NCBI GenBank assembly: GCA_900767015.1
Contig: CAAFXQ010000215.1
Coordinates: 1 to 9,839, forward strand
Source of the DNA: Clostridia bacterium
GTDB lineage: Bacteria; Bacillota; Clostridia; Oscillospirales; Acutalibacteraceae
DNA length: 9,839 nucleotides
Direction of reading: 5' to 3'
The translations under genes and the position numbers were made by a program. This document shows positions 7,508-9,839 of the stretch, in pieces. The notes beneath the pieces were generated by a model. That model saw only the letters and a program-made list of their open reading frames with translations, made no database searches and was not told the origin of the DNA. Position 1 is the first letter of the stretch. Each line of letters begins with the position of its first letter.

Positions 7508-7536
7508 CTGCCTGCACTGTGCACCGTGCAAAGCAG
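7508..7536. repeat. Nested TGCAC/GTGCA palindromes between the two DUF4430 genes
   Basis: Two perfect odd-centred palindromes overlap by four bases: TGCAC-T-GTGCA (7513-7523) and TGCAC-C-GTGCA (7520-7530). Flanking CTGC (7508-7511) and GCAG (7533-7536) allow one longer hairpin. No U-tract follows on the minus strand. It could be an RNA-processing or stability hairpin, or a protein-binding site. Confidence 0.55.
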
Positions 7537-7544
7537 AGGTTACC

Positions 7545-8381
7545 TTAATAAGCGTTTCCGATATCGTCGCCCATATCGCAGGTGTAGGCGAAGACGATTT
7601 CGTCGCCGGACTTTACCGTATAAGTGCTTGATCCGTCGGTCGGAAAGTCGCCGTTGACGCTGAACATCCAGCCGGACATACTGCCGCAATCCTTTTCGTA
7701 AAGCTGATGAACTCCCTCGATATAGTACGTCCCGAAAGCGGGCGTAAAGTTATACTCAAGCTGTATTCCGCCCTTTTGACAGTATTTACAGTTATCGGTG
7801 CAGACGTTTTCACCGCACGCTCTTTTCATTACGTCAAAAGCGGATTCGCCGTTCTGAAAGCTGACCTCGGCTCGGTCGAGAATGACGCCGCTTTTCGGTA
7901 CAAAGGCTTCTTTGCCTCTTTTTAACGAGGAAAGATTCTTCTTGATTGTTTCGCACCGGATTGTGACAAAGCAGGTGTTTCGGCTGTTGTCATTGGTTTT
8001 TGCGGTTGTGCTATTCTTGTTGCTCTTATCCGAATTGCCGCCGAAAAGTGACCAAAGTGATTTTGTGCTTGCTTCGGTTTGGGCTTGTGTTGTTGAAGCA
8101 GTCACGGCTACTGTTGTTGCCGCCGAAGAAGAAACTTGTACTTGCGAAGCTGACGCTGACACTTGTGCGGTTGTTGTCTGCGGCTGTGTCATGGCTTCCG
8201 TAGTTTCGGTCTGCGCAGCAGAAGCTTCAGCCGTTGTGACAGCGGTAGTACTTACTGTTACGGCTTCGGTTGTCGTTAGCGCCGCCGAAGAAGCAGTCGT
8301 GTCAGGTTCGACTTTTGACGAACAGCCGCTAAACAAAAGCAGAACGGCAAGAAAAAGCGGTAAAACTCTGATTCTTTTCAA
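7545..8381 (-). CDS. DUF4430 (transcobalamin-like) lipoprotein under a B12 riboswitch
   Basis: A 278-residue surface lipoprotein. The signal peptide ends in LLFSGC with Cys20 as the probable lipidated residue. Residues about 26-108 are a Thr/Ser/Ala-rich linker, suited to crossing the cell wall. The C-terminal domain (about 136-270) fits DUF4430: FQNGESAFDVMKRAC near 175-189, GSMSGWMFSVNGDFP near 233-247, and YTVKSGDEIVFAYT near 254-267. A Cys cluster at 189, 194, 198 and 201 (C-x4-C-x3-C-x2-C) is an insertion that could form disulfides or hold metal. The start is TTG at 8381, six bases after GGAGGA (8393-8388). No in-frame ATG fits, and Met-Lys-Arg then begins the signal peptide. It is the first gene after a cobalamin riboswitch, so expression should fall when B12 is plentiful. 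Most likely role: capturing cobalamin at the cell surface. The domain is strong; the ligand is inferred. Confidence 0.9.
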   Translation of the reverse strand: MKRIRVLPLFLAVLLLFSGCSSKVEPDTTASSAALTTTEAVTVSTTAVTTAEASAAQTETTEAMTQPQTTTAQVSASASQVQVSSSAATTVAVTASTTQAQTEASTKSLWSLFGGNSDKSNKNSTTAKTNDNSRNTCFVTIRCETIKKNLSSLKRGKEAFVPKSGVILDRAEVSFQNGESAFDVMKRACGENVCTDNCKYCQKGGIQLEYNFTPAFGTYYIEGVHQLYEKDCGSMSGWMFSVNGDFPTDGSSTYTVKSGDEIVFAYTCDMGDDIGNAY

Positions 8382-8394
8382 TTTTTATCCTCCG

Positions 8395-8430
8395 AAAAAA
8401 CAAGCGCCCTTTCGCTAGGTGAAAGGACGC
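8395..8430 (-). terminator. Riboswitch expression-platform terminator
   Basis: Minus strand: GCGTCCTTTC (8430-8421), 7-nt loop, GAAAGGGCGC (8413-8404), with one G-U pair in ten. TTG and six T follow (8400-8395). It ends right before the GGAGGA ribosome site, so termination would remove the gene from the message. Cobalamin binding upstream should favour this hairpin. Confidence 0.88.
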
Positions 8431-8471
8431 AGATATACTGATACGCCGCCGTAAAGACGGAGAACGTCATG

Positions 8472-8598
8472 CACTTTTCCTTATTACCCAAAAGTGAAGC
8501 TGACCGCATCGGGCAGGCATTCCGACTTAACAGCGAAGCTGAATTACGGTAATGGCGGTTGCCCGGGATTTTCACCCGAGTTTCCCTGATTCCGATGC
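8472..8598 (-). ncRNA. Cobalamin (B12) riboswitch aptamer with L5-L13 kissing loop
   Basis: Read on the minus strand. P1 is GCATCGG (8598-8592) with CCGATGC (8512-8506). The conserved core is CAGGGAAACTCGGGTGAAAA followed by TCCCGGGC (about 8587-8560), then CCGCC. The B12 box AAGTCGGAATGCCTGCC is at 8528-8512. Downstream of P1 a P13-like hairpin, CACTTTT (8496-8490) with AAAAGTG (8478-8472), exposes GGTAAT (8488-8483). That is exactly complementary to ATTACC (8553-8548) in the aptamer, as expected for the L5-L13 kissing interaction. A terminator follows at 8430-8395, so control is transcriptional. The motifs match the Rfam cobalamin family as I know it. Selectivity between adenosyl- and methyl/hydroxocobalamin is not determined. 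Confidence 0.93.
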
Positions 8599-8619
8599 TG
8601 ATATTGAATTGACAGGAAT

Positions 8620-8648
8620 ATTATAACAGCATTTGTCGGGTTTGTAAA
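8620..8648 (-). promoter_or_regulatory. Promoter of the B12-riboswitch/DUF4430 operon
   Basis: Minus strand: -35 TTTACA (8648-8643), 17-bp spacer, consensus -10 TATAAT (8625-8620) preceded by TGT (extended -10). The start site should be near 8613, about 15 nt before the aptamer P1 stem. Confidence 0.85.
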
Positions 8649-8665
8649 CACATTTTGACAAATGC
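8629..8665. promoter_or_regulatory. Inverted repeat around the -35 box, possible operator
   Basis: GCATTTGTC (8629-8637) and GACAAATGC (8657-8665) are perfect 9-bp inverted repeats separated by 19 bp. The -35 hexamer is centred in the gap and one arm lies in the promoter spacer. The layout would suit a dimeric regulator acting on top of the riboswitch. The symmetry is seen; function is inferred. Confidence 0.45.
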
Positions 8666-8693
8666 GGGAATTAAATTTTCTGCGTTGTAAATA

Positions 8694-8741
8694 GATGTGA
8701 CCCATTTTCGGTAAAAAATAAGGTCAAGATATAGTACAATG
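8694..8741 (+). repeat. Left terminal inverted repeat of the IS
   Basis: Begins GATGTGACCCA and ends TCAAGATATAGTACAATG (8724-8741). It is the inverted, diverged counterpart of 9777-9824, with identical internal spacing. Confidence 0.83.
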
Positions 8742-8794
8742 TTTTTGAACGCCTTTTGAGTGGAGCGTAGCGGAACGAAAAAGGCGTTCAAAAA
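8742..8794. repeat. Subterminal 16-bp hairpin in the IS
   Basis: TTTTTGAACGCCTTTT (8742-8757) pairs perfectly with AAAAGGCGTTCAAAAA (8779-8794) around a 21-nt loop. It directly follows the left inverted repeat and lies 9 bp beyond the transposase stop codon. It could end transposase transcription or block incoming transcription. There is no long U-tract after it on the minus strand. Confidence 0.75.
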
Positions 8795-8803
8795 CGGCGT
8801 CGC

Positions 8804-9736
8804 CTACGCCGCCAGCTTCTCGCCGAGAAGCTGAACAGGACTTTTTCTTCCAAGTGTCCTCATTGACTTGTTATTACTCCAAACAAGATGTTTTGCTAAT
8901 TTTTCGTTCAGTTCGTCAACACTTCTAAATGTTTCCCAATCATAGAAATATCTTTGATCGTTTCTATGGCTTCTCTCTACTTTTCCGTTATGCCACGGTG
9001 TTCTCGGTGGGATCAATTTGTGCTTTATTCCGAGTTTTGACAGTGCTTTGTCAAATGGACAGATTTTATCATCGCTGATAAATTTATTAGTGAATTCCGT
9101 TCCGTTGTCTGTCTGGATTGTTTTTATCTTGAACGGAAATGCTTTTATCACCATTTTAAGAAACTTTACTGAATTTTCGGGTGTGTGCTCTTCAAAACCA
9201 TACACAAACCTCATTCGGGTACATTCGTCTATTGCTGTCCATTGATACAAATGCTTTCCGTCCCTTAAAATATTGCCCCTCAGGCAGTTGTACGGCACTT
9301 CTTTTACATCTATTTGCACCTTTTCTCCCGGTTCAAGCAGTTCCGGATATCGTCTGTGTACTCGACTTTTCTTTTTGGGTTTCTTTTTCTCTTTTAAGCC
9401 TAATCTTTTGGCTGCATATACCATTCCCGAAAAGCTTCGTGTATAGCCTTTACGAAGCAAATCACTGTATACTCCGTCCCATCCGTATCTGGCATATTCC
9501 TTTTTAAACGAGTTCTTTATCTGTCTCTCTTCTTTCGGTGTGTGTCTGTTTGGGTGACTGTGCGGTCGATGTGACTTTTCTTGCAGAGACTGCCATGTTC
9601 CGTCATATCTTTTACACCACCGTTTTACGCTTGACAGACTTACTCCGTATTTTCGGCTCGTTTCACTTTTTCCGTTTTTTATTGCCTGCTTAACTATCTC
9701 TTGCTTTTTTCTTGCTTCTTGTGTTAAGATGTCCAT
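8804..9736 (-). CDS. IS481 family transposase
   Basis: A 310-residue DDE transposase. An N-terminal helix-turn-helix (about 22-46, SETSRKYGVSLSSVKRW) recognises the ends. A basic linker near 116-128 precedes the RNase H-like catalytic core. The likely catalytic residues are Asp143 (VQIDVKE), Asp210 (IQTDNGTEF) and Glu254 (HNGKVERSHRN), with PPRTPWHNGKVERSHR typical of IS481-type enzymes. Spacing from the second Asp to Glu is 43 residues, somewhat longer than the common 35, because of an insertion around FISDDKICPFDKA. The length is normal and no frameshift is seen. The ATG at 9736 is the first Met, with a weak AGAAAG-type ribosome site. It is transcribed from a promoter inside the right inverted repeat. 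Confidence 0.93.
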   Translation of the reverse strand: MDILTQEARKKQEIVKQAIKNGKSETSRKYGVSLSSVKRWCKRYDGTWQSLQEKSHRPHSHPNRHTPKEERQIKNSFKKEYARYGWDGVYSDLLRKGYTRSFSGMVYAAKRLGLKEKKKPKKKSRVHRRYPELLEPGEKVQIDVKEVPYNCLRGNILRDGKHLYQWTAIDECTRMRFVYGFEEHTPENSVKFLKMVIKAFPFKIKTIQTDNGTEFTNKFISDDKICPFDKALSKLGIKHKLIPPRTPWHNGKVERSHRNDQRYFYDWETFRSVDELNEKLAKHLVWSNNKSMRTLGRKSPVQLLGEKLAA

Positions 9737-9737
9737 G

Positions 9738-9803
9738 AGAAGTACTTCTTTCTTGGTTAATGTTGTTTGGCGATTTCATTATACCATATTTTGAAGTTAC
9801 TTC
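9738..9803. promoter_or_regulatory. Transposase promoter flanked by GAAGT/ACTTC palindromes
   Basis: Minus strand extended -10, TGGTATAAT (TATAAT at 9783-9778), lies inside the right inverted repeat with no good -35. Upstream is GAAGT-T-ACTTC (9793-9803). Downstream, just before the ATG, is the 12-bp palindrome AGAAGTACTTCT (9738-9749). The shared half-site suggests autoregulation, but this is untested. Confidence 0.5.
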
Positions 9804-9824
9804 TCTTTTTTATTGGGTCACATC
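9777..9824 (-). repeat. Right terminal inverted repeat of the IS
   Basis: Read on the minus strand it begins GATGTGACCCA (9824-9814) and ends TCAAAATATGGTATAATG (9794-9777), matching the left end. Only 15 bases of flank remain to the window edge. Confidence 0.83.
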
Positions 9825-9839
9825 ATTTTAACACATACA

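Larger units (their letters stand above)
8694..9824 (-). mobile_element. IS481-like insertion sequence, about 1.13 kb
   Basis: One transposase gene is bounded by imperfect 48-bp inverted repeats at 8694-8741 and 9777-9824. The ends share GATGTGACCCA exactly. After 19 variable bases they share an 18-bp block matching at 15 positions, and all three differences are transitions. No clear target duplication is seen next to either end. The element is more AT-rich than its neighbours, consistent with recent arrival. Both ends and the open reading frame are intact, so it may still be mobile. Confidence 0.87.

Noticed and set aside
7882..8418. Plus-strand open frame of 178 codons with hydrophobic stretches
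   Set aside because: It is the reverse of the Thr/Ser/Ala linker and signal peptide of the lipoprotein and runs into its riboswitch terminator; Val/Ala/Cys richness is a by-product.
8680..8700. Target-site duplication of the IS
   Set aside because: The bases next to 8694 (TAAATA) and after 9824 (ATTTTA) do not match as a direct repeat under the end positions chosen.

Overview
The window looks like a chromosomal segment of a Gram-positive gut-type Clostridium relative, probably Oscillospiraceae/Ruminococcus-like. This is an inference. It rests on strong AGGAGG-type ribosome sites, TTG starts, near-consensus sigma-A promoters, a Wzz/BY-kinase fusion, two Firmicute-style DUF4430 proteins and an IS481-type element. 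I could not run a database search, so the taxonomy is tentative.

Layout. (1) 3-1831, plus strand: the 3' part of a polysaccharide co-polymerase/tyrosine kinase gene with a very long Tyr-Gly tail. It overlaps by one base (TAATG) a 117-codon gene of unknown function. Both end at a hairpin (1848-1879) that also serves the convergent gene. (2) 1896-6029, minus strand: one large gene for a four-part enzyme: adenylation domain, phosphopantetheine carrier, NAD(P)-dependent thioester reductase, then a complete iron-type alcohol dehydrogenase. It has its own promoter (6088-6116). The predicted chemistry is carboxylic acid to acyl adenylate to carrier thioester to aldehyde to alcohol on a single chain. 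(3) 6117-6662: no convincing gene, but a cluster of direct and inverted GGAACAAAG/GGTAACAAAG repeats, then the terminator of the next unit. (4) 6663-8625, minus strand: a two-gene unit encoding a DUF4430 lipoprotein and a DUF4430 secreted protein. It starts from a near-perfect promoter and is preceded by a cobalamin riboswitch with a kissing-loop signature and an intrinsic terminator. (5) 8694-9824: an IS481-like insertion sequence with 48-bp imperfect inverted repeats, lying about 45 bp upstream of the riboswitch promoter.

How the parts work together. Region 1 belongs to capsule or exopolysaccharide export. Region 4 is best read as a vitamin B12-repressed surface or secreted cobalamin-scavenging pair: the DUF4430 fold is the transcobalamin/intrinsic-factor C-terminal fold, and the riboswitch supplies the regulatory link. 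Region 2 makes an alcohol, possibly long-chain, from an unidentified acid. The two least ordinary items are the carboxylate-to-alcohol megaenzyme and the B12-riboswitch-controlled DUF4430 pair.
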